25,132 nucleotides of DNA from an uncultured Clostridia bacterium. GTDB taxonomy: Bacteria; Bacillota_A; Clostridia; Oscillospirales; Acutalibacteraceae. Under the pieces are notes generated by a model. The model had not been told where the DNA came from. It worked only from the letters and a program-made list of their open reading frames with translations, and did no database searches. Location: contig CALAEU010000193.1 of assembly GCA_937891215.1 (NCBI GenBank), forward strand, positions 1 to 25,132. Reading direction: 5' to 3'. Each line of letters starts with the position of its first letter. Within the stretch, counting starts at the first letter, position 1. A program made the translations under genes and the position numbers. Of this stretch, positions 1 to 7,708 are shown piece after piece.

Positions 1-2
1 AC

Positions 3-560
3 GAAAAAATGATGGATTTATTCCATCTTGCAAGTGAGGGCAGAAAACCGTGGTATAAAAAACTCCAAGACGAGCAAGAGTTTTTTAAGAGATACTATTA
101 TCATTTGCTTATCGGTGAAGGTGTATCAGAAAATATTAAAGAAAAAGCAGAATTGCTTTTCAAAGAACTTTGGTGTAACGGAGACAGAGCATTGTTTTCG
201 GAAACAATAGAAGTTCTTGAATACTTCAAAAGTCACGATTATAAAATGGGAGTTATCAGCGATACTTCGCCATCACTTGAATTTACATTACAACAACTTG
301 GTATATCAAAATATTTCACATCATTTACTGCAAGCTCTTTGGTTGGTGCAGGAAAGCCAAGTCCAATTATTTTCAATGCTGCCCTTCAAGCACAAGGTGT
401 AACTGCTACAGAAAGTATCTTTGTTGATGATTGCAAGGAAGAAGCAGATGGTGCAAGAGAGCAAGGTTTTACTGCTTTTTATCTTGACCGAAGAGGAGAA
501 AACAATGAAGAATGGACAATACATAATCTGAAACAGTTGATTAATTTTGTTGAGATGTAA
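3..560 (+). CDS. HAD-family hydrolase, 5' end cut off by window
   Basis: The reading frame is open to the window edge, so the N-terminus, including the catalytic motif I Asp-x-Asp, is missing. Counting from the first visible Met (position 9), the remaining 183 residues show a helical cap region (about 1-75), then motif II around GVISDTSPS (Ser84), motif III Lys at GKPSP (Lys116) and motif IV VDD (139-141). These are the phosphoaspartyl-hydrolase core residues of the haloacid dehalogenase superfamily, probably a small-molecule phosphatase of the PGMB/Gph/YjjG-like type. The substrate cannot be told from the sequence. A strong terminator follows directly, so this is the last gene of its transcription unit. 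Family assignment is firm; specific function is unknown. Confidence 0.85.
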   Translation, partial: EKMMDLFHLASEGRKPWYKKLQDEQEFFKRYYYHLLIGEGVSENIKEKAELLFKELWCNGDRALFSETIEVLEYFKSHDYKMGVISDTSPSLEFTLQQLGISKYFTSFTASSLVGAGKPSPIIFNAALQAQGVTATESIFVDDCKEEADGAREQGFTAFYLDRRGENNEEWTIHNLKQLINFVEM

Positions 561-574
561 TAAGATACTTAATT

Positions 575-617
575 CCATCATTTAAAGTTTATTAAAACTT
601 TAAATGATGGGATTTTT
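575..617 (+). terminator. Intrinsic terminator after the HAD gene
   Basis: A perfect 16-bp inverted repeat (575-590 pairing with 595-610, loop ATTA) begins 14 bases after the HAD stop codon and is followed by a T-rich run at 613-617. This is a typical Bacillota Rho-independent terminator. Confidence 0.85.
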
Positions 618-670
618 GTTCCTCTAACACTTGAAACTTGCCGCTTGCATACTTGTAACTAAATTCACTA

Positions 671-699
671 TTGACTAATGAACAGTAGTGTGCTATTAT
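671..699 (+). promoter_or_regulatory. Sigma-A-type promoter for the HAAS-padR pair
   Basis: TTGACT at 671-676 and TATTAT at 694-699 are separated by exactly 17 bases. A TG dinucleotide one base upstream of the -10 gives an extended -10. The predicted start of transcription lies near 706, about 50 bases upstream of the start codon at 757. Confidence 0.75.
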
Positions 700-709
700 G
701 TAGATACAG

Positions 710-732
710 GGTACTGATTATTACACAGTACC
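710..732 (+). promoter_or_regulatory. Candidate PadR operator (inverted repeat)
   Basis: GGTACTG at 710-716 and CAGTACC at 726-732 form a perfect 7-bp inverted repeat around a 9-base spacer. It sits just after the predicted transcription start of the operon that encodes a PadR-family regulator, which fits an autoregulatory operator. The binding partner is inferred, not shown. Confidence 0.5.
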
Positions 733-756
733 ACTGAAAATAAAGGGGTTGATTTT

Positions 757-1515
757 ATGAAAAACAAATTTATGCTTGAACTTGCTTACAGATTGTTGCC
801 GTTAGTAAGTTTCAGTGAAATGAAAGAGATTTTAGACGATTATTCTGGGTTTATGGCAGATAGTCAGATACACGAAAAACCAAAAGAAGTTATGAAATCG
901 CTTGAAATCCCAAAGAAAAACGGATTTATAGCAGGGGTTTTGTTTGTTGCATTCTGGTTGTTTTTTGTTTATTTTAATATTTGGTCGAGCAGAGCTTATG
1001 ATGTACCGTTTTATATTCTCGGGTTTGTTACGATAGTTTTGGGTGCTGTCGGCTTATATGTAATATATTCAGCGTTGGCAAAGAAATTTGTACTCATTTC
1101 AAAATTTTCCGGCAATAGAAGTTGTTCCAAGGTGATGAATTTTACTTACGGTTTGATTGTAATAGTAGGAATGGTAGTGTTTATTGGTTGGATAATATCA
1201 ACATTCATATATCCTTATGAGTACGAAAAACCAGAAAATGTTGGTATATTTATTGATTCGTTATATGATTTGTTTACAGTTTTCCCAATGGTAAATTTAT
1301 TTTTGTTCTTAATAAAAGGTTCAGATTATTTCTTTTCTTTTTGTAGCTCATTGGTCTCGGTAACCGCCTTTACAGCAATAAAACTGTTTTTGTCTTCAAT
1401 CAGTTCAATGGAATGGTACATATTTCCATATTTATATGCAATTCTCGGTATATTCATTGCAGAGATAATAATCACAATCATGCTTAATAAAAGATTGAAA
1501 AAGGTGACGGAATAA
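757..1515 (+). CDS. HAAS/DUF1700-like multi-pass membrane protein
   Basis: The 252-residue product starts at an ATG with a good ribosome binding site (AAAGGGG, 8 bases upstream). Residues 1-55 are a short soluble alpha-helical segment resembling the HAAS domain found beside PadR regulators. Hydrophobic segments follow near 57-75, 85-105, 128-150, 170-190, 195-212 and 222-243, so it should be an integral membrane protein. Its stop codon overlaps the start of the padR-type gene by one base, indicating translational coupling and a shared role. In known PadR-HAAS pairs the membrane protein is thought to be involved in cell-envelope sensing or sequestration of the regulator. The usual gene order is regulator first; here it is reversed. 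The family call rests on pattern and context, not strong sequence identity. Confidence 0.6.
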   Translation: MKNKFMLELAYRLLPLVSFSEMKEILDDYSGFMADSQIHEKPKEVMKSLEIPKKNGFIAGVLFVAFWLFFVYFNIWSSRAYDVPFYILGFVTIVLGAVGLYVIYSALAKKFVLISKFSGNRSCSKVMNFTYGLIVIVGMVVFIGWIISTFIYPYEYEKPENVGIFIDSLYDLFTVFPMVNLFLFLIKGSDYFFSFCSSLVSVTAFTAIKLFLSSISSMEWYIFPYLYAILGIFIAEIIITIMLNKRLKKVTE

Positions 1516-1826
1516 TGAATGCACAAATAAAAAAAGGCATACTCGAAATGTGTATTTTCTGGATAGTTAAGGAAAGTGAATCTATTTATGGGTATGACCT
1601 TATAAAAAAAGTAGGGGAGTATTTTAAAGAAGTAAATGAAAGTTCCTTTTATGCTATTTTAAGAAGACTTGAGCAAAGGGATTCTTTAAAGTCAACAGTA
1701 GAAAAAAGTACAGAAGGTCCACCAAGAAAATACTTTTCAATTACTGAAACAGGAGAAAATGAATTGCAGGAGCTTATAGATGAGTGGAATGAATTAAAAA
1801 GGATAATGGAGAGTTTGGGATTGTAA
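1515..1826 (+). CDS. PadR-family transcriptional regulator
   Basis: This 103-residue protein is a winged-helix DNA-binding protein of the short PadR class. It shows the family landmarks: YGYDLI (about 25-30), the recognition-helix stretch YAILRRLEQ (about 46-54), and the wing sequence GPPRKYFSITETG (about 68-80), ending in one dimerisation helix. The start ATG overlaps the TAA of the upstream gene by one base, with AAGGTG eight bases before it. It probably represses its own operon through the inverted repeat at 710-732. A bidirectional terminator follows within 15 bases. The inducing signal is not visible in the sequence. Confidence 0.9.
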   Translation: MNAQIKKGILEMCIFWIVKESESIYGYDLIKKVGEYFKEVNESSFYAILRRLEQRDSLKSTVEKSTEGPPRKYFSITETGENELQELIDEWNELKRIMESLGL

Positions 1827-1839
1827 TAAAATAAAGAAG

Positions 1840-1869
1840 GCACCCGAAGAATTTTTATTCTTCGGGTGC
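1840..1869. terminator. Bidirectional terminator between convergent genes
   Basis: A perfect 13-bp stem (1840-1852 with 1857-1869, TTTT loop) lies between the padR-type gene and the convergent htrA-type gene. A/T-rich tracts flank both sides, so it can terminate transcription in both directions. Confidence 0.85.
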
Positions 1870-1876
1870 AACATTT

Positions 1877-3430
1877 TTAATATCCAAACGGATTAAACGG
1901 GAATTGCTCGTAGAAATCTTCCGGAGTTTGTTGTTGCTGTTGTTGTTCAGTTACCGTTTCCTGATAAACTGTATTGCCTTTGTCTTCAACTAAAGATATT
2001 TCTTCATCAAAAGTATTGGCAACTGCGCCACTATTATCAAGACGGACAACAGTAAGTGTTAATTTGTCACCGACTTTTGCATTTTCAATTGCTTCTAAAA
2101 GAATGTCAGTATCATCAAGTTTTTTGCCATTTACTGCGGTAACAATATCGCCGACTTTAATGTTTGTTTCGTTAAGGCTGCTGTTTGTTGCAATACTTGC
2201 AATTACAATAGAACCATAAGGAAGATTATTTTTCCACGCAAGCGCTGAGTAAGTTGAGTCGTTTGAAACTGCATAATACTGAATACCGAGCATTGGTCTG
2301 TTAGTAACATAACCATGTTCAATAAGTTCATTATAAATTTCAAGCACTTTTTCAGCAGGTACTGCAAAGCCCATACCCTCGTAGTCAGTTGCAGCAATTT
2401 TTGAAGAGTTTATACCAACAATCTGACCGAATTCATTAACTAAAGCACCGCCTGAGTTACCTGGGTTAATTGCAGCAGAATGCTGAATGCAAGGTAAATC
2501 GTAGAAACCATTTTCAGTTGTTGCTATAGGTCTGTCAAGTGCCGAAACCATACCATTTGTGAAAGAACCAAAAAATTCAGTGCCGGCAGGGTTACCAATA
2601 GCATAAACCGGGGCACCAACTTTAAGTGAATCTGAATCACCAAATGTTGCTGCTTTAAAGCCAGTTTTCTTAACTCTTATAACACCAATATCTGTTTTAT
2701 TGTCTACACCGACAATTTGTGCATCGTATTCTTTTGAGTCATAAAATTGAACCTGAACATTCATACCGGTACCTGCAATAACATGAGCACAGGTGATTAT
2801 ATATGTGTACCCTGATTTTTCACCAACTATAACACCTGAACCTTCACCGGCTTTCTGGTTCTGGTAATAAACAAGAATTGCTACATTTGACTCTTTTACA
2901 GCATCATATATCTGCGTTGGAGTCATAGAACCTTTACCTGAATACTCCTGTGCCTCGTAAGGTGATTTCTCAACGCTTGGAACAGCACCGTCAATTTTTT
3001 CGGTATTTGGTTTTGAACTGCCACCATCTGTGAAAGTGTTATCCCCTGAAAGTGATGTGCCTATGAGAATAGATGCAACCGCAATACAAAGAACAATAAG
3101 TATTGCAAAAACAATTTTACCTGATTTTGATTGCTTTTTCTTTACAGGGTTCTCAAAGGTTTGTGTAGGGTATGAAGCAGGTGCGGTGTATGGTTGTTGT
3201 GGTTGGCCGTAAGGTTGATTAGCAAAATATGGATTGTTTGCATTGTAACCATTTGGTGAAGTAGGGTAGGTATTGTTTTGTCCGAAACCGTTCTGCCCGA
3301 ACCCGTTTTGTTGAAAATTAGTATTTGGTGAAGTTGTGTACTGAGAATTATTAAAACCCTGATTTTCAGTTTGCGTAGTTTCAGTGCTTTTTTCATTCTC
3401 TGGTGTGTTCTGACTTAAAAATTCGTCCAT
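1877..3430 (-). CDS. Membrane-anchored HtrA/DegP-type serine protease with PDZ domain
   Basis: The 517-residue product starts at an ATG preceded by GGAGG at eight bases. Residues 1-100 are a cytoplasmic Asn/Gln/Gly/Pro-rich tail with a duplicated NGFGQ unit. One transmembrane helix lies at about 106-125. The trypsin-like protease domain (about 165-365) carries the full triad: His216 in TCAHV, Asp247 in KTDIGV and Ser326 in NPGNSGGA. A PDZ domain covers about 375-475, and the C-terminus holds a run of six glutamines. It should act outside the membrane, degrading or refolding misfolded exported proteins. It lies directly downstream of, and in the same direction as, a two-component system, an arrangement reminiscent of CssRS-controlled htrA in Bacillus. 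Specific paralogue naming (htrA/htrB/yyxA) is not possible. Confidence 0.93.
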   Translation of the reverse strand: MDEFLSQNTPENEKSTETTQTENQGFNNSQYTTSPNTNFQQNGFGQNGFGQNNTYPTSPNGYNANNPYFANQPYGQPQQPYTAPASYPTQTFENPVKKKQSKSGKIVFAILIVLCIAVASILIGTSLSGDNTFTDGGSSKPNTEKIDGAVPSVEKSPYEAQEYSGKGSMTPTQIYDAVKESNVAILVYYQNQKAGEGSGVIVGEKSGYTYIITCAHVIAGTGMNVQVQFYDSKEYDAQIVGVDNKTDIGVIRVKKTGFKAATFGDSDSLKVGAPVYAIGNPAGTEFFGSFTNGMVSALDRPIATTENGFYDLPCIQHSAAINPGNSGGALVNEFGQIVGINSSKIAATDYEGMGFAVPAEKVLEIYNELIEHGYVTNRPMLGIQYYAVSNDSTYSALAWKNNLPYGSIVIASIATNSSLNETNIKVGDIVTAVNGKKLDDTDILLEAIENAKVGDKLTLTVVRLDNSGAVANTFDEEISLVEDKGNTVYQETVTEQQQQQQTPEDFYEQFPFNPFGY

Positions 3431-3503
3431 TAAAAATCCTCCAGATTTGTTATTGAATTATTGTATTTGTATAATAACAAAATATTATTGAAAACAGATT
3501 GAA

Positions 3504-5000
3504 TTATTTTGGTAGTTTTACTGTGAATTCAGTAAATTTGTCTGGTTTACTTTTAACAGCAACCTTACCACCGTGTAATTCTACTATACTTTTAACAAGG
3601 TGAAGACCAAGACCTGTGCTTTTTGTGTCAGTACTTCTTGATTCATCAACTTTGTAAAATCTGTCAAAGACATTTTTTATGTGTTCAGGGGGGATACCCT
3701 TGCCGGTGTTTGTAATTGTGAAGTGCGAATATTTTGCTTCGCTTTTTGTTGTGAGCGAAATTTTACCATTTTTGTCAGTAAATTTAACAGCGTTGTCTAT
3801 AAGATTATAAACAACTTGGTCAAGCATAGACTGGTCACCTAAAACGGTGAGTTCGTCTAAAACTTCAAGACCTTCAATTGTAATGTTTTTATCTGTTATG
3901 AGTTGCTCAAATGTCAAAAATGTATTTAAAAGGTTTTTAGAAATATCAAAACGCTCTAATTTAAGATTTAAATTACCCGTTTCAATTCTTGAAACATTAA
4001 GCATTGCGTTAACCATCTTAGAAAGTCTTTTAACTTCCGAAGAAACAATTTCTAAATAATGATTTTGCTTTTCTGGTGGTATAGTACCATCAAGAATACC
4101 ATTAATAAATCCACCTATTGTAGTCATTGGCGTTTTGAATTCGTGCGAAACGCTTGAAACAAAGTTTCTTCTTGAATTTTCTAATGCTTCGAGAGATTCT
4201 GCCATTGAATTGAACTCGATGATAAGTTCAGTCATTTCATTCTGCTCAGTAGGTTCAGGGACTTTATATGAAAAATCACCTACAGAGTAGCATCTTGCGG
4301 CTTTTGCTAAATTTCTTATAGGTTTTGTCATTTTATCTGCAAGGAAGAAAAGAGCAAGAGTGAGTATAACCAATGCGAAAACCGCAGCGGATAAAAACGA
4401 AGTTAAAAGTTTAATAAAGTAACCTGCAATCTGCCCTGATATAGGACTGGCGCAAATAGTAAAACCTGCAATTTCATTTTCGATTCTTATGGGTGAAATT
4501 GCAACTGCGTGGGTTTCAGAAAAAACACCACCAAGTGTTGTATAGTCTGCGTAACCGATTGCTTCTGCTTTTATAATGAATGCCTTTGGAATATGAATGC
4601 TTTTATGATCTTCACAAACAGCGTGTTGTGTAGTTTCAAAAGGCTTTTTTAAAGTGTCATCACAGGCAATAATTTTACCATCAGCATTACACATAAAAAC
4701 CATACTGCCACTTGCATCTGCAGTAAGTTTTAAATTGTTGTAAAAAAGCAAGGCAGTTGCTTCCGGGTTGTGAAGCGCTAAATCTGAACATAATATTTCA
4801 GCAGAAAAATCAGAAATTGCAATAGAGTTTTTACTTAAAGATGCTAAAGTTTCCTGTTTAGAAAAATTGTAAACGAAAGCCATAAGAGTAATACCTGTAA
4901 TAATAAAACCTATTACAATTATTACCGCTAAAATAACAAAGTATTTAAGGAAGAAGGCACCGCGTTTATTATTAGAAAATTTTGATTTTAATTTTTCCAT
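3504..5000 (-). CDS. Two-component sensor histidine kinase
   Basis: This 498-residue membrane kinase has a first transmembrane helix at about 19-44, an extracellular sensor domain of roughly 150 residues, a second helix at about 196-221 and a HAMP linker at about 222-274. The HisKA domain has the phosphoacceptor His286 in VSHEFKTPM. The ATPase domain shows the N box (NLIDNAVKF, about 399-407), the G1 box (NTGKGIP) and the G2 box (STGLGLHLVK, about 461-470). It starts three bases after the stop of the response regulator gene with no obvious Shine-Dalgarno, suggesting translational coupling. The sensed signal is unknown. The htrA-type protease gene 73 bases downstream points to envelope or secretion stress. 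Confidence 0.93.
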   Translation of the reverse strand: MEKLKSKFSNNKRGAFFLKYFVILAVIIVIGFIITGITLMAFVYNFSKQETLASLSKNSIAISDFSAEILCSDLALHNPEATALLFYNNLKLTADASGSMVFMCNADGKIIACDDTLKKPFETTQHAVCEDHKSIHIPKAFIIKAEAIGYADYTTLGGVFSETHAVAISPIRIENEIAGFTICASPISGQIAGYFIKLLTSFLSAAVFALVILTLALFFLADKMTKPIRNLAKAARCYSVGDFSYKVPEPTEQNEMTELIIEFNSMAESLEALENSRRNFVSSVSHEFKTPMTTIGGFINGILDGTIPPEKQNHYLEIVSSEVKRLSKMVNAMLNVSRIETGNLNLKLERFDISKNLLNTFLTFEQLITDKNITIEGLEVLDELTVLGDQSMLDQVVYNLIDNAVKFTDKNGKISLTTKSEAKYSHFTITNTGKGIPPEHIKNVFDRFYKVDESRSTDTKSTGLGLHLVKSIVELHGGKVAVKSKPDKFTEFTVKLPK

Positions 5001-5003
5001 AAA

Positions 5004-5702
5004 TTATGCTTTTGTGTCAAACTTGTAGCCGACACCCCATATAGTTCTTAACTCCCATTGGTCTGAAACGCCTTCAAGTTTTTCTCTTAAACGCTTAACA
5101 TGAACGTCAACTGTTCTTGAGTTTCCGTAATATTCAAATCCCCATACTTCATCTAAAAGCTGGTCGCGTGTATAAACGCGGTTAGGGTTACTTGCAAGAT
5201 GATAAATAAGTTCAAGTTCTTTTGGTGGAGCGTCTACATACTCTCCATTGATTTTCAACTCGTAGTTTGTGAGATTTATTGAAAGTTTATCATAAGTAAC
5301 AATTTTATTTGTTTCCTGTGAAGATGTTTGAGCAGGTGTAGTACGTCTTAAAACTGCTTTGATTCTTGCGATAACTTCTTTTGGTTCGAAAGGTTTTACA
5401 ATGTAATCATCTGCACCGAGTTCAAGACCTAAAACTTTATCAAAAACCTCACCTTTTGCAGTAAGCATAATAATAGGTGTCTGAGAAGTTTTCCTTATTT
5501 CTCTGCATATCTGCCAACCATCAAGACCAGGTAACATTATATCTAAAAGAACAAGGTTGGGATTAGTTTCGGAAAAAACAGTTACTGCGTCAAGACCATT
5601 GTTGACAACTTCTGTAGAATAACCTTCTTTTTCAAGATATAATCTTAAAAGCTCACAGATGTTGACATCATCATCAACAATAAGTATTTTTTCGGTAGCC
5701 AT
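5004..5702 (-). CDS. OmpR-family response regulator
   Basis: The 232-residue protein has a receiver domain (about 4-118) with acidic pocket Asp10-Asp12, phosphoacceptor Asp54 in VLLDIMLPG and conserved Lys103 in IVKPF. A winged-helix OmpR/PhoB-type DNA-binding domain follows (about 133-232; VDVHVKRLREKL is the recognition region). The ATG is preceded by AAGGGGTG at six bases. It is the first gene of a unit with the sensor kinase and probably the htrA-type protease, and is the likely activator of that unit. No autoregulatory direct repeat could be assigned with confidence in the 124-base upstream gap. Confidence 0.95.
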   Translation of the reverse strand: MATEKILIVDDDVNICELLRLYLEKEGYSTEVVNNGLDAVTVFSETNPNLVLLDIMLPGLDGWQICREIRKTSQTPIIMLTAKGEVFDKVLGLELGADDYIVKPFEPKEVIARIKAVLRRTTPAQTSSQETNKIVTYDKLSINLTNYELKINGEYVDAPPKELELIYHLASNPNRVYTRDQLLDEVWGFEYYGNSRTVDVHVKRLREKLEGVSDQWELRTIWGVGYKFDTKA

Positions 5703-5747
5703 AAAAACACCCCTTTGTATTATTTTTTACTCAACTACCAGTTTCAT

Positions 5748-5777
5748 TGTATACCAAATTTTACAAGAAAATATGAA
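5748..5777 (-). promoter_or_regulatory. Possible promoter for the two-component/htrA unit
   Basis: Read on the minus strand, TTCATA (5777-5772) and TATACA (5753-5748) are 18 bases apart. The match to consensus is moderate. It lies about 45 bases upstream of the regulator start codon in an otherwise A/T-rich gap. Confidence 0.4.
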
Positions 5778-5826
5778 CAAAATTTAAAAAAAGTATTATA
5801 GTTTAGTATTGGTAGTTTAGAGTGAA

Positions 5827-7626
5827 TTATTTTTTCTTTTTATCTTTTTTCTTTTGCTTTGTTTTTCTTACAGATTTTGTTCTTCTTCTCTTAACTGTTA
5901 ATCTGTAATAAACAAAACCTGCAACACTGGCAGCAATTACAAGGAATAGTGAAAAGTAAACAACAATCATTTTGATTTCCTCTTTATTAAAAGAAGATTG
6001 GGAAGAATCAGCAGTAGTTGTTGTTATACTGTCAAGTTTGCCTATTGTTACAACACCGTTTGCATTTAAAATATAACCGTAACCTTCAGGTAAACTTTCT
6101 TTAACAGTGTCACTTATAACATTACCTTGACTATCAACAAGTTGACCGAATTCGTTTATATGTAAAATCTGTGGATTTGCATTCGGTGTAGATACATTTG
6201 CATTGAGTGACGGATTTAAGTAGTCATAACTGGGGGGTATTGTATTATTTAAGTTTGCGGAAACGTTGCCACCGAAACCTGAAACAACACCGGTTGCGTT
6301 TTCATCATCAGGGGCATTTTCTATTCCCTGATAAACATTGATTTTATAAGTGGTTGTTTCTGCGGAAGCACCATTATATTGAACATTGACATTAACAGTT
6401 TGTACAGGTTCTTTTGACAACGCAACTTTTGCATATTGTGCAAGGTCAACTGTTTTGTTATTTATTTTTACTGTCATATAAGCGTTGTCAATTGGTGTTG
6501 GGTTTATATAAATCAAATCCCTGAAATAATCGAGGTATAAATTGTATTCGTAAATATCAGAATAGAATTTTTTCTCTAAATCAAATCGGTTTGTTTTTTG
6601 AAGAACAATATCAAACGCTTGTTCATAAGTGTATTTTACAGAAGAAAGTGCTATGCCTTTATCTTCGTAAGCCATTCTCTGAATTATGTAGTGTGCCAGA
6701 GTTTTTTGCTTGTTTGCTTTGAATACTGAATCAGGGTCTAAAGTTACGTTGTACTGTGTACCGAGCATAGCCGCCATATATTTTATTTGTATTTCTTCGT
6801 CAGTTGCAGTACTTGCGTCAACAGAAATGCCTGCATTTGAAATTGACATAATAGCAAGTCTTCTGAATGCTTCGCTTCTTTCAATTGAAACAAGTTCGCG
6901 TGAAGTAACATAACCATTTGTATAAAGAGCGAAAAGACAAGTGTAATAAATATAATCTTCGAGACTTACTATAGATGTAATGTCAAAGTATTTGGAAACA
7001 AAAGCAATGAGTGAACGGTCATCACCATCAAGAGCCACCATATACATCATAAGTGCCGCTTCAAGTGTTGTTCCTGGTGGTATTGTTATTCTTTCACCAG
7101 TGAAAACATAATAGAAATCATTTTTCCATAATGCATAGAGAGCACTAATCATAAATATAGAGTCAGGGTCTTCTTCCTGTTCTGGTGTGATAAGAATACC
7201 TTGCTCTCTCAACCACTCTGCTTTTGACTGGTCAGTAGCGTCAGGGTCACCAATTATAGAGAGTGCCCCTAACTGTTGAAATACATAAATATAAGCCGCT
7301 CTTTGAGATTCTTCATCAAGAGTGTAATAGTGAGCGTATTCTTCAACTTCCTCTTTAAAGCAAGGTGCATCTGTTATATAAGGATAATTGGTAACAGGGT
7401 GCAATGCCTTTTCGGTTATAATGCCATCGACAGAAAGCATATTTTCTTTGATGATGAATTTACGAAGCCAAGAGGGGTTGTTTTCTTCATAAGCATATTG
7501 AGTTGAAATACCTAAATTGGTGTTAATTTGTTTTGCAAATTTTTTTGCTGAAACACTTAAAGTGAAAATTGAAGAGCAAGTGATTACAGCAAGAATAGCC
7601 GCTATGACGCGGTGTTTTAATTTCAT
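5827..7626 (-). CDS. Secreted, C-terminally membrane-anchored protein of unknown function
   Basis: About 599 residues. Three Met codons lie close together; the one at 7626 is chosen because GAGG lies six bases upstream, while the first (7638) lacks a ribosome binding site. A Sec signal peptide occupies about 1-28 (cleavage near VSA). A helical, acidic ectodomain follows to about 375. A short beta-rich stretch at about 381-434, ending in TTYKINVYQG, resembles a cadherin-like beta-sandwich of bacterial surface proteins. A Thr/Ser/Asn-rich linker leads to one transmembrane helix (about 553-576) and a Lys/Arg-rich cytoplasmic tail. Topology is therefore outside-in type I. There is no LPXTG, SLH or catalytic motif. 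It has its own consensus promoter. I do not recognise the family; a structural or surface-organising role is a guess. Confidence 0.8.
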   Translation of the reverse strand: MKLKHRVIAAILAVITCSSIFTLSVSAKKFAKQINTNLGISTQYAYEENNPSWLRKFIIKENMLSVDGIITEKALHPVTNYPYITDAPCFKEEVEEYAHYYTLDEESQRAAYIYVFQQLGALSIIGDPDATDQSKAEWLREQGILITPEQEEDPDSIFMISALYALWKNDFYYVFTGERITIPPGTTLEAALMMYMVALDGDDRSLIAFVSKYFDITSIVSLEDYIYYTCLFALYTNGYVTSRELVSIERSEAFRRLAIMSISNAGISVDASTATDEEIQIKYMAAMLGTQYNVTLDPDSVFKANKQKTLAHYIIQRMAYEDKGIALSSVKYTYEQAFDIVLQKTNRFDLEKKFYSDIYEYNLYLDYFRDLIYINPTPIDNAYMTVKINNKTVDLAQYAKVALSKEPVQTVNVNVQYNGASAETTTYKINVYQGIENAPDDENATGVVSGFGGNVSANLNNTIPPSYDYLNPSLNANVSTPNANPQILHINEFGQLVDSQGNVISDTVKESLPEGYGYILNANGVVTIGKLDSITTTTADSSQSSFNKEEIKMIVVYFSLFLVIAASVAGFVYYRLTVKRRRTKSVRKTKQKKKDKKKK

Positions 7627-7664
7627 CATTATCCTCATTTCTAAAATGTTGTAAATGAAACCAT

Positions 7665-7693
7665 ATTATAACAAAAAAGTATTATATAGTCAA
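7665..7693 (-). promoter_or_regulatory. Sigma-A-type promoter for the secreted membrane protein
   Basis: On the minus strand TTGACT (7693-7688) and TATAAT (7670-7665) are separated by exactly 17 bases, near the full consensus. The start of transcription would fall near 7658, about 32 bases before the chosen start codon. Confidence 0.85.
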
Positions 7694-7708
7694 TGAACGA
7701 AATGTTAA

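Noticed and set aside
3250..3310. Tandem repeat at the start of the htrA-type gene
   Set aside because: It is a two-copy NGFGQ codon repeat within a low-complexity tail, not a CRISPR or structural DNA repeat.
3431..3503. Separate promoter for the htrA-type gene
   Set aside because: The gap is A/T-rich and has TATTAT-like strings on the minus strand, but no -35 box at 16-18 bases; only the ribosome binding site is convincing.
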